Below, one piece after another: positions 42,119 through 50,910 of a DNA stretch of 64,000 nt. This DNA comes from Adlercreutzia rubneri (lineage in GTDB: Bacteria > Actinomycetota > Coriobacteriia > Coriobacteriales > Eggerthellaceae): contig NZ_WPOO01000005.1 of the NCBI RefSeq assembly GCF_009755265.1, forward strand, positions 106,905-170,904. Direction: 5' to 3'. The notes below the pieces were generated by a model. It was given only the letters and a program-made list of their open reading frames with translations, made no database searches and was not told where the DNA came from. How positions within the stretch are numbered: the stretch's first letter is position 1; the number at the start of each line of letters is the position of its first letter. Position numbers and translations under genes: made by a program.

Positions 42119-42276
42119 CCTAGGGGCGGGCTTCAGCCCGCCCGAGTCCGCCCGAACCCGCCCGAGCCCGCGACGGCCCATGGCTTACGGGCGGGCTGAA
42201 GCCCGCCCCTACGGCAATGCCCCAAGGTCCTGCGTCCCGCCCGTGGCTCGCGGGCGGCCTGAAGCCCGCCCCTACA
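42119..42276. repeat. Palindromic intergenic repeat, family B (three arms)
   Basis: Left arm 42119-42145 and right arms 42188-42214 and 42251-42275, each around GGGCTTCAGCCC or its variant. The centre (CGACGGCCCATGGCTTACGG) and flank match the element at 38284-38358, so this is the same element with an extra, slightly diverged right arm and tandem CCCGCCCGA units. Confidence 0.85.
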
Positions 42277-42370
42277 AATTTCCCCCCTGCAAATCCTCCC
42301 TGAAAATACCTCCTGGCAACATCTTCCGGGGGGATCTCCTTTGGGAACGGCTCCGAGGGTGGAGTCTGCC

Positions 42371-43045
42371 CTATTCCGGGTCGCCGTAGAGGGCGAAAAC
42401 GCGGCGGCGCTCGGCGCCGATGGTGGTGAGGTTGTTGTGGCCGGGAAGAACCGCCGTATCGTCGGGCAGGGCCGCGAGCTTCTTCAGGGAAGCGCGCATG
42501 TCAGCCATGGAACCGCCCTCGAAGTCGGTGCGCCCGATGGTGCCGGCGAACAGCGTGTCACCGGAGATGAGCACCGGCAGCCCCTTGGGATGGTTGCCGA
42601 ACTGCGGAATGTTGAACAGGCAGATGGAGCCAGGGGTGTGGCCCGGGGTTGCGATGACCTTCCATTTCATGTTCCCCACTTCCACGACATCGCCGTGAGA
42701 GACCGTGCGATCCACCGGGCACGGCACGCCGCGGGTGGAAAGGTCCTCGTCGCGGGGCTCCTCGATGAGCGGCGCGTCTACGGCCGAAGCGATGACGGGC
42801 GCGCCCGTGGCCTTACGCAGCTCGGCGGCGGCGCCGGTATGGTCGAAGTGGGAATGGGTGAGCACGATGGCATCCAGTTTGCGGTCGCCCAAAGCCGCGA
42901 GAATCTTGTCGGCCGAGCAGCTCGGATCCACCACCATGGTGCCCTCGCCGTCGGATACGATGTACACGTTGTTGGCGAGCACGCCCATGACCATATACTC
43001 GACATCGACGCACAATCCGCTGATCTCATACAAATCCGTCGCCAT
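42371..43045 (-). CDS. Metallo-beta-lactamase fold hydrolase (glyoxalase II-like)
   Basis: 224 residues. The zinc motif is LTHSHFDHTGA (~81-91); further ligands are in ATPGHTPGS (~145), SGDTLF (~172) and LPGHN (~211). The length and the FAGTIGRTDF segment fit the short hydroxyacylglutathione hydrolase-like subgroup common in Gram-positives; the thioester or other substrate is unknown. ATG at 43045 behind AAAGGTTGAGC. Last gene of the leftward recJQ-rel run, after a 184-bp gap. Confidence 0.88.
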   Translation of the reverse strand: MATDLYEISGLCVDVEYMVMGVLANNVYIVSDGEGTMVVDPSCSADKILAALGDRKLDAIVLTHSHFDHTGAAAELRKATGAPVIASAVDAPLIEEPRDEDLSTRGVPCPVDRTVSHGDVVEVGNMKWKVIATPGHTPGSICLFNIPQFGNHPKGLPVLISGDTLFAGTIGRTDFEGGSMADMRASLKKLAALPDDTAVLPGHNNLTTIGAERRRVFALYGDPE

Positions 43046-43229
43046 AGCTCAACCTTTCTTGAATACTATATTGAAAGCAACTGGAAGGGGAGGCGCCGGG
43101 TACCTTGATTCGCTCAAACAGTCCTCGCTGGTATCGAAGGCGTCAGGGCTTACTTCTCCCCTTCTCGCTGCGCCTTCGGTACCATCTGCGGAACTCACTC
43201 GGTCAAGGCACCCGACGTCTCCCCACATC

Positions 43230-45614
43230 TCAACCTTTCTTGCTTGATCCTTGGGGCATCATTCTACGGGCGTCGAAGACGCCGTCGATGGCGGACAGGC
43301 GCTTTGTCATCCGCTCGATAACCGCCAGATCGGACAGCTGGAAGAGGAAGCGCATCTCCACCATGCCGTCGCGGTGGGTGGTAGTGTTGCAGGACAGCAC
43401 GTTGGCCCCCATCTCGGAAATGACGCGCGTCACGTCCAGAAGCAGGTTCATGCGATCGAGCGCCTCGATGTAGATTTCCACCTGGTAGGTGGCCGCCGTG
43501 GGCGTGCCCTCCCATTCCACCTCGATGATGCGCTCGGGATGCCGCTTCAAGTCGAGCGCGTTGGGGCAGTCGGCCCGGTGCACCGACACGCCGCGGCCGC
43601 GAGTCACAAACCCCAAGATATCGTCGCCGGGCACGGGGTTGCAGCAGCGCGACAGGCGCACGAGCACGTCGTCGACGCCCTTCACCACGATGCCCTGGGA
43701 CGAGTGGGTCTCGTGCTTCTTCGGGCGCTTCACGCTCGTGAGCATCGGAGCCATGATGCCCGTGGACGAGGCCGACGTTCCCACCGTGGGCTTCTCCGCC
43801 TCTTCGTTGCCCTTGTCCACCAGGATCTTCAGCAGGCGGTTTGTGACGTGCTGGGCCTTCTCCTTGCCCGTGCCGATGTGCACGTACATCTCGTCGGGGT
43901 CTTTGAAGCCGAGCGCCTCGGCCACCAGCTTCAGCGCCCGCATCGACTGGGCGCTCGACAGGCCCAGTCCGTGCTTGCGCATCTCGCGCACGAGCATGTC
44001 GCGGCCCATCTGCATGTCGTCGGAACGGGTGATCTTCGAGAAGTAGGAACGGATCTTGCTGCGGGCCGAGGGCGTCTTCACGATGTTCAGCCAGTCGCGG
44101 GAGGGGCTCGCGCTCTTCTGGGTGAGCACCTCCACGCGGTCGCCCACCTGCAGCTGATAGGACAGCGGCACAATGGAGCCGTTCACCTTGGCGCCCACGC
44201 AGTGGTTGCCCACCTCGGTATGGATGGCGTAGGCGAAGTCCACCGGCGTGGAGCCGGCGCGCAGGCTCATGACCTCGCCCTTGGGCGTGAACACGAAGAC
44301 CTCCGTGTCGTCGAGGTCCATCTTAAGCGACTTCAAGAACTCGCGGGAGTCCTCGGTCTCGTCCTGCCAGTCCACCATCTGGCGCAGCCACGCCAGCTGG
44401 GCGTCCAGGTTGTCGGCGGCGCCGGGGCGCGAGGCGCCGGTCTCCTTGTAGCGCCAGTGGGCCGCCACGCCGTACTCGGAGTTGCGGTGCATCTCCTCGG
44501 TGCGGATCTGCACCTCCAAGGGACGCCCCGCTGGCCCCATGACCGTCGTGTGCAGCGACTGGTACATGTTGAACTTCGGCATGGCGATGTAGTCTTTGAA
44601 GCGGCCGGGCATGGGGTGCCACAAGGTGTGCACCGCGCCCAGGGCCGAGTAGCAGTCCTTCACCGAGCTGGTGATGATGCGCACGGCGATGAGGTCGTAA
44701 ATCTCCGAGAAGCCCTTACCCTTCTTCGTCATCTTCTGGTAGATGGAGTACAGATGCTTCGGACGCCCCATGATCTGGGCCGAAATCCCCACCTTCCCCA
44801 TCTCCTCGTGGAGCACGGCGATGACGTCGGCCAGGTACTTCTCGCGCTCGGCGCGGGACTCGGTCACCATGCGGGAGACCTGCTTGTACTTGTTGGGCTC
44901 CAGGTAGAAGAAGGAGAGGTCCTCCAGCTCCCACTTGATGGAATTGATGCCGAGGCGATGGGCGATGGGGGCGTAGATCTCCAGCGTCTCGCGGGACTTG
45001 AAGATGCGCCGGTCCTCGCGCAGGGCCGCCAGTGTGCGCATGTTGTGCAGGCGGTCGGCCAGCTTGATGACGATGACGCGGATGTCCTTGGACATGGCCA
45101 CGAACATCTTGCGGATCGTGGCCGCTTGCTCGTCGGTGAGGGATTCCACCTCGATGCGGGTGATCTTGGTGACGCCTTCCACCAGCGCCCGCACCTGCGG
45201 GTTGAAGGTGCGCTCCACTTCCTCGGCGGTCACCTTCGTGTCCTCCACGGTGTCGTGGAGCAGCGCCGCCGTGATGGTCTCGGCGTCCATGCGCAGATCG
45301 GCCAGGATGATGCCCACCTCGATGGGATGGATGATGAACGGCTCGCCGGACTTGCGGCACTGGCCCGCGTGAGCGGCGCGGGCAAACTCGAAGGCACGGC
45401 GCAGCATGGCCTCCTCCGGCGCGTCCATGTACGCGCTCGTCAGGCGCGCGAGTTCGGCGAAGCGGTCCTCGGGCGTGGCGGGCCCGCGCTCGATGGCCGA
45501 ATCGGCCGTGGGATGCGGACGGCCCAAAAGCGCGTCCACCGTCTCCTTGGTGGCCTTCCCGGCGCTGACGGCATCGGCCGCGGCGCGGACGGAATCGTCT
45601 CTCTCGACGCTCAC
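43230..45614 (-). CDS. rel: Bifunctional (p)ppGpp synthetase/hydrolase
   Basis: 794 residues. Makes and degrades the stringent-response alarmone in the cytoplasm. The HD hydrolase domain shows HAGQCRKSGEPFIIHPIEV and LLHDTVEDT (~75-125). The synthetase domain has GRPKHLYSIYQKM and YDLIAVRI (~280-310). A TGS domain (EVFVFTPKGEVMSLRAGSTP, ~440) and a C-terminal ACT domain (~715-790) follow. The first ~45 residues are an extra, weakly conserved leader. It starts 49 bp after the recJ-recQ gene. Confidence 0.95.
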   Translation of the reverse strand: MSVERDDSVRAAADAVSAGKATKETVDALLGRPHPTADSAIERGPATPEDRFAELARLTSAYMDAPEEAMLRRAFEFARAAHAGQCRKSGEPFIIHPIEVGIILADLRMDAETITAALLHDTVEDTKVTAEEVERTFNPQVRALVEGVTKITRIEVESLTDEQAATIRKMFVAMSKDIRVIVIKLADRLHNMRTLAALREDRRIFKSRETLEIYAPIAHRLGINSIKWELEDLSFFYLEPNKYKQVSRMVTESRAEREKYLADVIAVLHEEMGKVGISAQIMGRPKHLYSIYQKMTKKGKGFSEIYDLIAVRIITSSVKDCYSALGAVHTLWHPMPGRFKDYIAMPKFNMYQSLHTTVMGPAGRPLEVQIRTEEMHRNSEYGVAAHWRYKETGASRPGAADNLDAQLAWLRQMVDWQDETEDSREFLKSLKMDLDDTEVFVFTPKGEVMSLRAGSTPVDFAYAIHTEVGNHCVGAKVNGSIVPLSYQLQVGDRVEVLTQKSASPSRDWLNIVKTPSARSKIRSYFSKITRSDDMQMGRDMLVREMRKHGLGLSSAQSMRALKLVAEALGFKDPDEMYVHIGTGKEKAQHVTNRLLKILVDKGNEEAEKPTVGTSASSTGIMAPMLTSVKRPKKHETHSSQGIVVKGVDDVLVRLSRCCNPVPGDDILGFVTRGRGVSVHRADCPNALDLKRHPERIIEVEWEGTPTAATYQVEIYIEALDRMNLLLDVTRVISEMGANVLSCNTTTHRDGMVEMRFLFQLSDLAVIERMTKRLSAIDGVFDARRMMPQGSSKKG

Positions 45615-45663
45615 GGGCGCCTCCCTTCTCCTTAACGCGGACGTATCCGCGGATCGTTACTGG

Positions 45664-48600
45664 TTAATGTCCCTGGCCCGGCCGGTTTTTCGGCATGATG
45701 GGATGGGAAAGGCGCACCGTGAGCGTCGGCCCGTCGGTGCCCAGCGCCCAGCGGCAGAAGCCGCCGAACAGCGTGCGCTCGTCGATGCCCTCGCGGTAGC
45801 GCACCGAATCGGTGAGCTCCACCTTCGACGCCCCCTCGCGCACCCGCACCCACAGATGCGGGCGGCCGCCCTCGTAGACGGTGCGCGTCTCGATGAGCCC
45901 GAGCTCGCGGAACACGGCCAAGCCGCAGGCGGCGGAGGTGGGGCTCACGGCGCGGAAGGCGTCGGAAGCGGCCTCGGCCAGATCGGCGTCGGCCACGCAA
46001 AAGTAGTCGTCGGGGGTATTGCGCTGCAGCGAGCGCAGCTTGCGGTACACCTGGGCCATCACATCGTGGTCCGGCGTCGCGTCGGCCAAGATGCGTTCGT
46101 TGATGGAGGCGTCCCCGCGCCCGTAGAGCAGATGCACCCACGCCGGCTTCCCATCGCGCCCGGCCCGGCCGCTCATCTGGTTGAACTCCACGTCGCTGAA
46201 GGGCAGATGATACAGCACCACGTGCCGGATGTTGGGGATATCGACCCCTTCCCCGAAGGCCGAGGTGGCCACGAGCACCTTCAAGTCGTCGCGACGGAAC
46301 AGCTCCTCGATGCGCTTGCGCTCGTCGCGGGAGAGCCCCGCGTTGTAGAAGCCGATCATGCAGGCGAGCTGCGGCACCCGCCGGCGCAGCATGCGCGCGA
46401 GCGCCACGGAATGCTCGCGGGAGTTCACATAGATGACGGTCTTCTCGCCCGTGGCCACCAGGGAGGCCAAATAGTCTTCGCGGTGCGGGATGTTTCGCTG
46501 GTCGTCCAGGTACAGGTTGTCGCGAGCCGTCTCGTCGATGACCGAGTCCTGAATGGGCAGTACCGCATCGATGTCGTCGGCCACGGCGTCGTTGGCCGTG
46601 GCGGTCACCGCGAGCACCACGGGGTCTCCGAGCCGGGTCAGCGCCCGGTCGAGCTGGGTGTAGGCCACGCGTTGGCCGGCCTTGGCCTGGCCGATGTGGT
46701 GCGCTTCGTCCACGACGACGAACCCGACGCGCCCCGAGGCCGCCAGCTCGTCGGTGTGGAACATGAGGTACTCCGGCGTGGTGAGCACGATATCGAGGCT
46801 CCCGTCGGCCAACCCCGCGTACACCGCCGCGCGCTCCTCGGGCGTCGACTCGCCGGTGATGACGGCGCTCACGATGCCGAAGCGCTCGAGGCTCGCCCGC
46901 AGGTGGAACACCTGGTCGGCGATGAGCGCCCGCAAGGGGTAGATGAACAGGCTCACGGCATGGTCGGTCAGCGCGCGGAAGGCGGCATAGGTTTGGAAGC
47001 ACAGCGACTTGCCGCGTCCCGTGGCCATGACGGCGAAGGTGGACTTCCCCGCCCGCAGCCGATCGAGAATCTCTCGCTGGGCCGGATGCAGCGGGCGGTC
47101 GCCGATGATGGCCTTCACAATGGCCGCCTCCAAGCCGTTCGGATCGCGCCGGGCCGTCTCCTCCCACTGGGCGCGGCGGGGGGCCAAGTCGGGCAGCGCC
47201 GGCTCGGGCGCCTCGTCGGCGGCCGCAAGGTCGGGTTCCCCTTCCGCCTCGGCGAACAGATCGGCGGTGAACGACACGGCGTCCGGGTCGAGACAGGCCT
47301 CCAAAGCGCAGCAGCTGCGCGCCGGGGCCACGGTTTCCAGCATGGCCTTCACCGAGCGGCGGCCGCGCCATTCGTCGATCTGCACCGTGAAGGCGGCGTC
47401 CACCACCGCGTCGTTCACGAGCAGCGCGTCGATGGCCGCGCAGTGGAACATGATGCCGGCCACCGATGCGCGCCCGTTGGTGAGCGTGCAGGCGAAATGG
47501 TCCTTGGTCTGGCCCACGGCCCGGGTGTTCACGAGCGTCACGTTCCGCGCGAGGAAGGTGGGCTGGGGGTTCTCCTGGCCGAAGGGGGCGAGCCGCTCCA
47601 CGAGCGCCACGGATTCGAGCGTCAGCTCGTCCAGGCTCACGAGCGCGTCCACCTCGGTCAGCGGATGGAAGGCCGCCTCCGGCAGCTTCTGCATATAGGC
47701 GTCGAGGCGCTGAGCGAAGGCCTTCAAATTTTTGGTGGGGATGGTGACGCCCACGGCCGCCCCATGGCCCCCGAAGCGCTTCGTGAGATACGAGATCGAC
47801 TCCACCGCCTCGAAGAGATTCACGTTGCCCACGGAGCGCCCCGAGCCGCGGGCCTCGTCGCCGTCGATGGTGAACAGGAGCGCCGGCACCCCGTAGGTGT
47901 TCACGAGGCGGGAAGCCACGATACCCTTCACGCCCTCGTGCCAGCCCTCGCCGGCCACGACAAGCGCCCGCTGGCCGTGGTAGATCCTGCCGGCCTGCTC
48001 CTTCGCGATGTCCGACAACTCCGCCTCGATGGCGCGCCGCTGGTTGTTCACGTCCTCCAGGGCCTCGGCCATGGCGCAACACTCGCCGTAGTTGTCGCAC
48101 ATGAGCAGATCAAGCGCCAAATCGGCATTGCCCATGCGCCCGGCGGCGTTCAGGCGCGGGATGAGGGAGAACGACAGGTTCGTGGCCGAAAGCGGTTTGC
48201 CGGCCTGACCCGTGGTGGCCAGAAGCGCGGCGATGCAGGGGCGCGGATTGGTGTTCATGCGAGTGAGGCCGTCGGCCACAAGGGCCCGGTTCTCGTCGCG
48301 CATGGGCATGAGGTCGGCCACGGTGCCCAAGGTGGCGAAGTCGGTGTAGCTGCGCCACAGGTGCGGAAAGCCCAGGCGGCTGCCGAGCACCTGCACGAGC
48401 TTTAAGGCCACGCCCACGCCGGCGAGGATAGCGCTGGGGCAATCATCGGCCATCTTCGGATCGGCCACGGGAACGCCCTCGGGCACAAGGTCGGCCGCCT
48501 CGTGGTGGTCGGTGATGTAGACCTCCACCCCGGCTTTCAAAATGTCGGCCACCTCGCTCTTGCAGGCGATGCCGCAATCCACGGTGACGATGACGTCCGG

Positions 48601-49005
48601 CTCTAAGGCCCGGGCGCGCTCGAAGGCGGCGGCGGTGATGCCGTAGCCCTCCTCGAAGCGACGGGGAATGAAGGGGAAGGCGCAGGCGCCGAGAGCCCGT
48701 AGGCCCCGGGTGAGCACGGTGGTAGCGGAGATGCCGTCCAAATCGAAGTCGCCGAACACGACGATGCGCTTCTTCTCGCGGATGGCGTTGATGAGTCCGT
48801 CGGCCACTTCCGCCAGCCCCGGGATTTCCAGGGGGTTGCGCCAGTCGCGGTCCAGCGAGGGATTCAAAAAGCGCTTGGCGGCCCGCACCGTGGTGATGCC
48901 GCGGGCCACAAGGGTCGTCGCGATGAAGCGGGGCAGACCGAGGTCGTGCGCCAGACGCGCGACGATCTGCGGATCGGCCTCCCGGATGCTGAATTGGGCG
49001 GTCAT
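45664..49005 (-). CDS. recJ: RecJ exonuclease fused to a RecQ-like helicase
   Basis: 1113 residues, about twice the length of RecJ. The N-terminal ~580 residues are RecJ: VVFGDFDLDGISATT (82-96), VTVDCGI, YITDHHE (~161), PRLNAAGRM, GWHEGVKGIVASRL and the DHHA1 motif GGHGAAVG. After an Ala/Pro/Glu linker, a superfamily 2 helicase follows from ~640: motif I MATGRGKSLCFQ, motif II VVDEAHHIG, motif III AVTATAND and motif VI QMSGRAGRDGKP, with a RecQ-type C-terminal winged region. It would couple unwinding to 5'-3' ssDNA digestion, which in E. coli is done by separate RecQ and RecJ. All catalytic motifs are intact. Confidence 0.92.
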   Translation of the reverse strand: MTAQFSIREADPQIVARLAHDLGLPRFIATTLVARGITTVRAAKRFLNPSLDRDWRNPLEIPGLAEVADGLINAIREKKRIVVFGDFDLDGISATTVLTRGLRALGACAFPFIPRRFEEGYGITAAAFERARALEPDVIVTVDCGIACKSEVADILKAGVEVYITDHHEAADLVPEGVPVADPKMADDCPSAILAGVGVALKLVQVLGSRLGFPHLWRSYTDFATLGTVADLMPMRDENRALVADGLTRMNTNPRPCIAALLATTGQAGKPLSATNLSFSLIPRLNAAGRMGNADLALDLLMCDNYGECCAMAEALEDVNNQRRAIEAELSDIAKEQAGRIYHGQRALVVAGEGWHEGVKGIVASRLVNTYGVPALLFTIDGDEARGSGRSVGNVNLFEAVESISYLTKRFGGHGAAVGVTIPTKNLKAFAQRLDAYMQKLPEAAFHPLTEVDALVSLDELTLESVALVERLAPFGQENPQPTFLARNVTLVNTRAVGQTKDHFACTLTNGRASVAGIMFHCAAIDALLVNDAVVDAAFTVQIDEWRGRRSVKAMLETVAPARSCCALEACLDPDAVSFTADLFAEAEGEPDLAAADEAPEPALPDLAPRRAQWEETARRDPNGLEAAIVKAIIGDRPLHPAQREILDRLRAGKSTFAVMATGRGKSLCFQTYAAFRALTDHAVSLFIYPLRALIADQVFHLRASLERFGIVSAVITGESTPEERAAVYAGLADGSLDIVLTTPEYLMFHTDELAASGRVGFVVVDEAHHIGQAKAGQRVAYTQLDRALTRLGDPVVLAVTATANDAVADDIDAVLPIQDSVIDETARDNLYLDDQRNIPHREDYLASLVATGEKTVIYVNSREHSVALARMLRRRVPQLACMIGFYNAGLSRDERKRIEELFRRDDLKVLVATSAFGEGVDIPNIRHVVLYHLPFSDVEFNQMSGRAGRDGKPAWVHLLYGRGDASINERILADATPDHDVMAQVYRKLRSLQRNTPDDYFCVADADLAEAASDAFRAVSPTSAACGLAVFRELGLIETRTVYEGGRPHLWVRVREGASKVELTDSVRYREGIDERTLFGGFCRWALGTDGPTLTVRLSHPIMPKNRPGQGH

Positions 49006-49176
49006 AATGTGCTAGCTACCTTACGTGCGTTCTTTTTCGTAGTTCGGAAGGTATTTTCGCATAAAGCTCGCATTCTGTCACCGCAGCACGACGGCGGCGC
49101 GGCAATTTCCCACGGCACCGCCCGGGCAGCTCATCGCAAGCCGTCAATCGACGCTCGGCAGCGAGTCGCACAGCGC

Positions 49177-49848
49177 CTAGCGATTGTCCACTTTCTCGGG
49201 GTATAGGTCGTGCTGGGACAGGCGCGTCCAGGCCACTTCCTCCCAGCGAGTGCCGGGACGCCCGTAGTTGCAGTACGGGTCGATGGAGATGCCGCCGCGC
49301 GGGGTGAACTTGCCCCAGACCTCGATGTACTTCGGATCCATGAGCGCGATGAGGTCCTTCATGATGATGTTCATGCAGTCCTCGTGGAAGTCGCCGTGGT
49401 TGCGGAAGCTGAACAGGTACAGCTTGAGCGACTTGCTCTCCACCATGCGCACATCGGGCACGTAGGAGATGTAGATGGTGGCGAAGTCTGGCTGGCCGGT
49501 GATGGGGCACAGGCTCGTGAACTCAGGGCAGTTGAACTTCACGAAGTAGTCGTTTCCCGGGTGCTTGTTCTCGAAGGTCTCCAGCACCGACGGATCGTAG
49601 TCGGTAGGGTACTGGGTGTGCTGGTTGCCGAGCAGGGTGACGCCGCCGGCGCGGGTCTCGCCCTCGTCGCGCCCGGCCGGGGCAGCCGCGGGGGCAGGGG
49701 CAGGGGCGACCGGCGCAGAACCAGCATCCTCGCGAGCCAGATGGGCCGCGATGGCAGCCATCGCCGAGGTATCCACCGACCCCTCGGGCTTCCCCGTTGC
49801 ATCATCATCGCTGCCAAACAGCGCTTCAGCCATATCCATTGGTTTCAT
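49177..49848 (-). CDS. queF: NADPH-dependent 7-cyano-7-deazaguanine reductase, with N-terminal extension
   Basis: 223 residues. It reduces preQ0 to preQ1 in queuosine synthesis. The nucleophile is in FTSLCPITGQPDFATIYI (~112-130). The QueF signature ESKSLKLYLFSFRNHGDFHE follows (~140). The first ~75 residues are a low-complexity Ala/Pro linker (APVAPAPAPAAAPAG) not seen in standard ~150-residue enzymes. ATG at 49848 with GGAG 7 bases upstream. It is separated from queC by the convergently placed small peptide gene 49982. Confidence 0.93.
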   Translation of the reverse strand: MKPMDMAEALFGSDDDATGKPEGSVDTSAMAAIAAHLAREDAGSAPVAPAPAPAAAPAGRDEGETRAGGVTLLGNQHTQYPTDYDPSVLETFENKHPGNDYFVKFNCPEFTSLCPITGQPDFATIYISYVPDVRMVESKSLKLYLFSFRNHGDFHEDCMNIIMKDLIALMDPKYIEVWGKFTPRGGISIDPYCNYGRPGTRWEEVAWTRLSQHDLYPEKVDNR

Positions 49849-49899
49849 CTTGCAACTCCAATATTCTTTACCATCATACTTGTATATCGAACGCATGTA

Positions 49900-49908
49900 T
49901 GCTAATAT
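49900..49908 (+). promoter_or_regulatory. Extended -10 promoter of peptide gene 1
   Basis: TG-C-TAATAT, an extended -10 element, in the queF-divergent region. The homologous position in copy 2 reads TG-C-TATAAT. Confidence 0.6.
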
Positions 49909-49934
49909 GAGTATTGCAGGGAGCACAAAGCCCA

Positions 49935-49981
49935 CTGCATTCACCCCGCAACCATGCTAGCTAGGAAAGGGGGTGATGCAG
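49935..49981 (+). promoter_or_regulatory. 5' UTR stem masking the ribosome binding site of peptide gene 1
   Basis: CTGCATTCACCCC (49935-49947) is complementary, except for one bulged T, to GGGGTGATGCAG (49970-49981), which covers the Shine-Dalgarno sequence and runs up to the ATG. The same pairing exists in copy 2. Confidence 0.65.
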
Positions 49982-50110
49982 ATGAGCGATATGCTGGCCT
50001 TAGTCCAAGTCCTGATTGGAGCTGCCACCTTTATCGTAGCCGTTCTGGCTCTGATAAAAGAGAACCCGCCGACCAGCGGCGGGAACTCCAATCACAACGG
50101 TGAGGACTAG
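49982..50110 (+). CDS. 42-residue holin-like membrane peptide (putative type I toxin), copy 1
   Basis: 42 residues: a short polar start, one hydrophobic segment (LALVQVLIGAATFIVAVLAL, 5-24), then KENPPTSGGNSNHNGED. The layout fits the putative holin-like toxin peptides of Gram-positive bacteria; this is a resemblance, not a proven match. ATG at 49982 lies 9 bases after AAAGGGGG; an ATG two codons earlier is too close to that site. It has its own extended -10 promoter, a 5' UTR that can hide the ribosome binding site, and a terminator 14 bp after the stop. An antisense antitoxin RNA was not located. The near-identical copy 2 (52239) sits in the same que cluster. Confidence 0.75.
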   Translation: MSDMLALVQVLIGAATFIVAVLALIKENPPTSGGNSNHNGED

Positions 50111-50123
50111 GCACCCTCACCAC

Positions 50124-50152
50124 GGGGCGCTCCGTTGGGGCGTCCCTTTTTT
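50124..50152 (+). terminator. Terminator of peptide gene 1
   Basis: GGGGCGCTCC-GTT-GGGGCGTCCC, fully paired with two G-U pairs, then TTTTTT. Confidence 0.85.
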
Positions 50153-50199
50153 AGGCAGACATACTTTACCACAGAAACCAGATCGCCACAAGCAAAGCG

Positions 50200-50889
50200 C
50201 TACCCCAACGCCGGGTCTTCGACGCCGTTGGCGGCGAAGGCGGCGGCGCGGTCGAGACAGGTGGCGCAGCGGCCGCAGGGCGCCTCTCCCCCTTCATAGC
50301 ATGACCAGGTGAGCTCGTAGGGCACGCCGAGGGCCAGCCCCTCGCGCACGATATCGGCCTTCGACCAGGTGACGAACGGGGCTTCCAAGCGAAGCTCGCC
50401 GCCGGTGCCCTCCACGATGGCGCGATTCATGGCCTCCACGAACTCCAGCGAGCAATCGGGATAGGCATTGCCGGCCCAGTCGTCGTGGTGGGCGCCGTAA
50501 TAGACCACCGAACAGCTGAGGGAAAGGGCCATCGAGGCAGCCGAGGAAAGGAAGAGCCCGTTGCGGAAGGGAACGTAGGTGCTCACCGGACCGCCGTCGC
50601 CAGCGGCCTGCTGCTCGGCGTAGCTGGACTGGGGAACCGCCGCATCGGAATGATCCAGAAGCGAGCAGTCGCTGTCGGCGAAGATGGCGCCCAAATCGAG
50701 GAAGCGCTGCTGCACGCCGTAATGGGCCGCCACGGTGCGGGCCGCCTCAATCTCGCGGGCGTGCTTCTGCCCGTAGCTGATAGAGAGCGCATACACGTTT
50801 TCCGCTCCGTACTTGCTCACAGCCCGGGCCAAAAGCGTCGTGGAATCGACGCCGCCGGAGCACAGCACCAGAGCTTTGTTTTTGGTCAT
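50200..50889 (-). CDS. queC: 7-cyano-7-deazaguanine (preQ0) synthase
   Basis: 229 residues. Converts 7-carboxy-7-deazaguanine to preQ0 with ATP and ammonia. The PP-loop is LCSGGVDSTTLLA (8-20). The zinc-binding cysteines are near the C-terminus (CYEGGEAPCGRCATCLDR). ATG at 50889 behind GGAAGGATAGGAACC, 21 bp after queE. Third gene of the leftward queD-queE-queC operon. Confidence 0.95.
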   Translation of the reverse strand: MTKNKALVLCSGGVDSTTLLARAVSKYGAENVYALSISYGQKHAREIEAARTVAAHYGVQQRFLDLGAIFADSDCSLLDHSDAAVPQSSYAEQQAAGDGGPVSTYVPFRNGLFLSSAASMALSLSCSVVYYGAHHDDWAGNAYPDCSLEFVEAMNRAIVEGTGGELRLEAPFVTWSKADIVREGLALGVPYELTWSCYEGGEAPCGRCATCLDRAAAFAANGVEDPALG

Positions 50890-50910
50890 GGTTCCTATCC
50901 TTCCAGATCC

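Noticed and set aside
41801..42181. A 126-codon leftward frame in the gap after the flavoprotein gene
   Set aside because: It reads through a hairpin and family B repeats, has no start signal and an Arg/Gly/Pro-rich composition typical of non-coding GC-rich DNA.
45406..48405. A 999-codon rightward frame over the recJ-recQ gene
   Set aside because: Composition is that of a shadow frame; the leftward gene has continuous, intact motifs over the same bases.
49849..49981. preQ1 riboswitch upstream of queF
   Set aside because: No preQ1-I or preQ1-II core could be matched by eye on the queF strand; the structured stem found belongs to the opposite-strand peptide gene.
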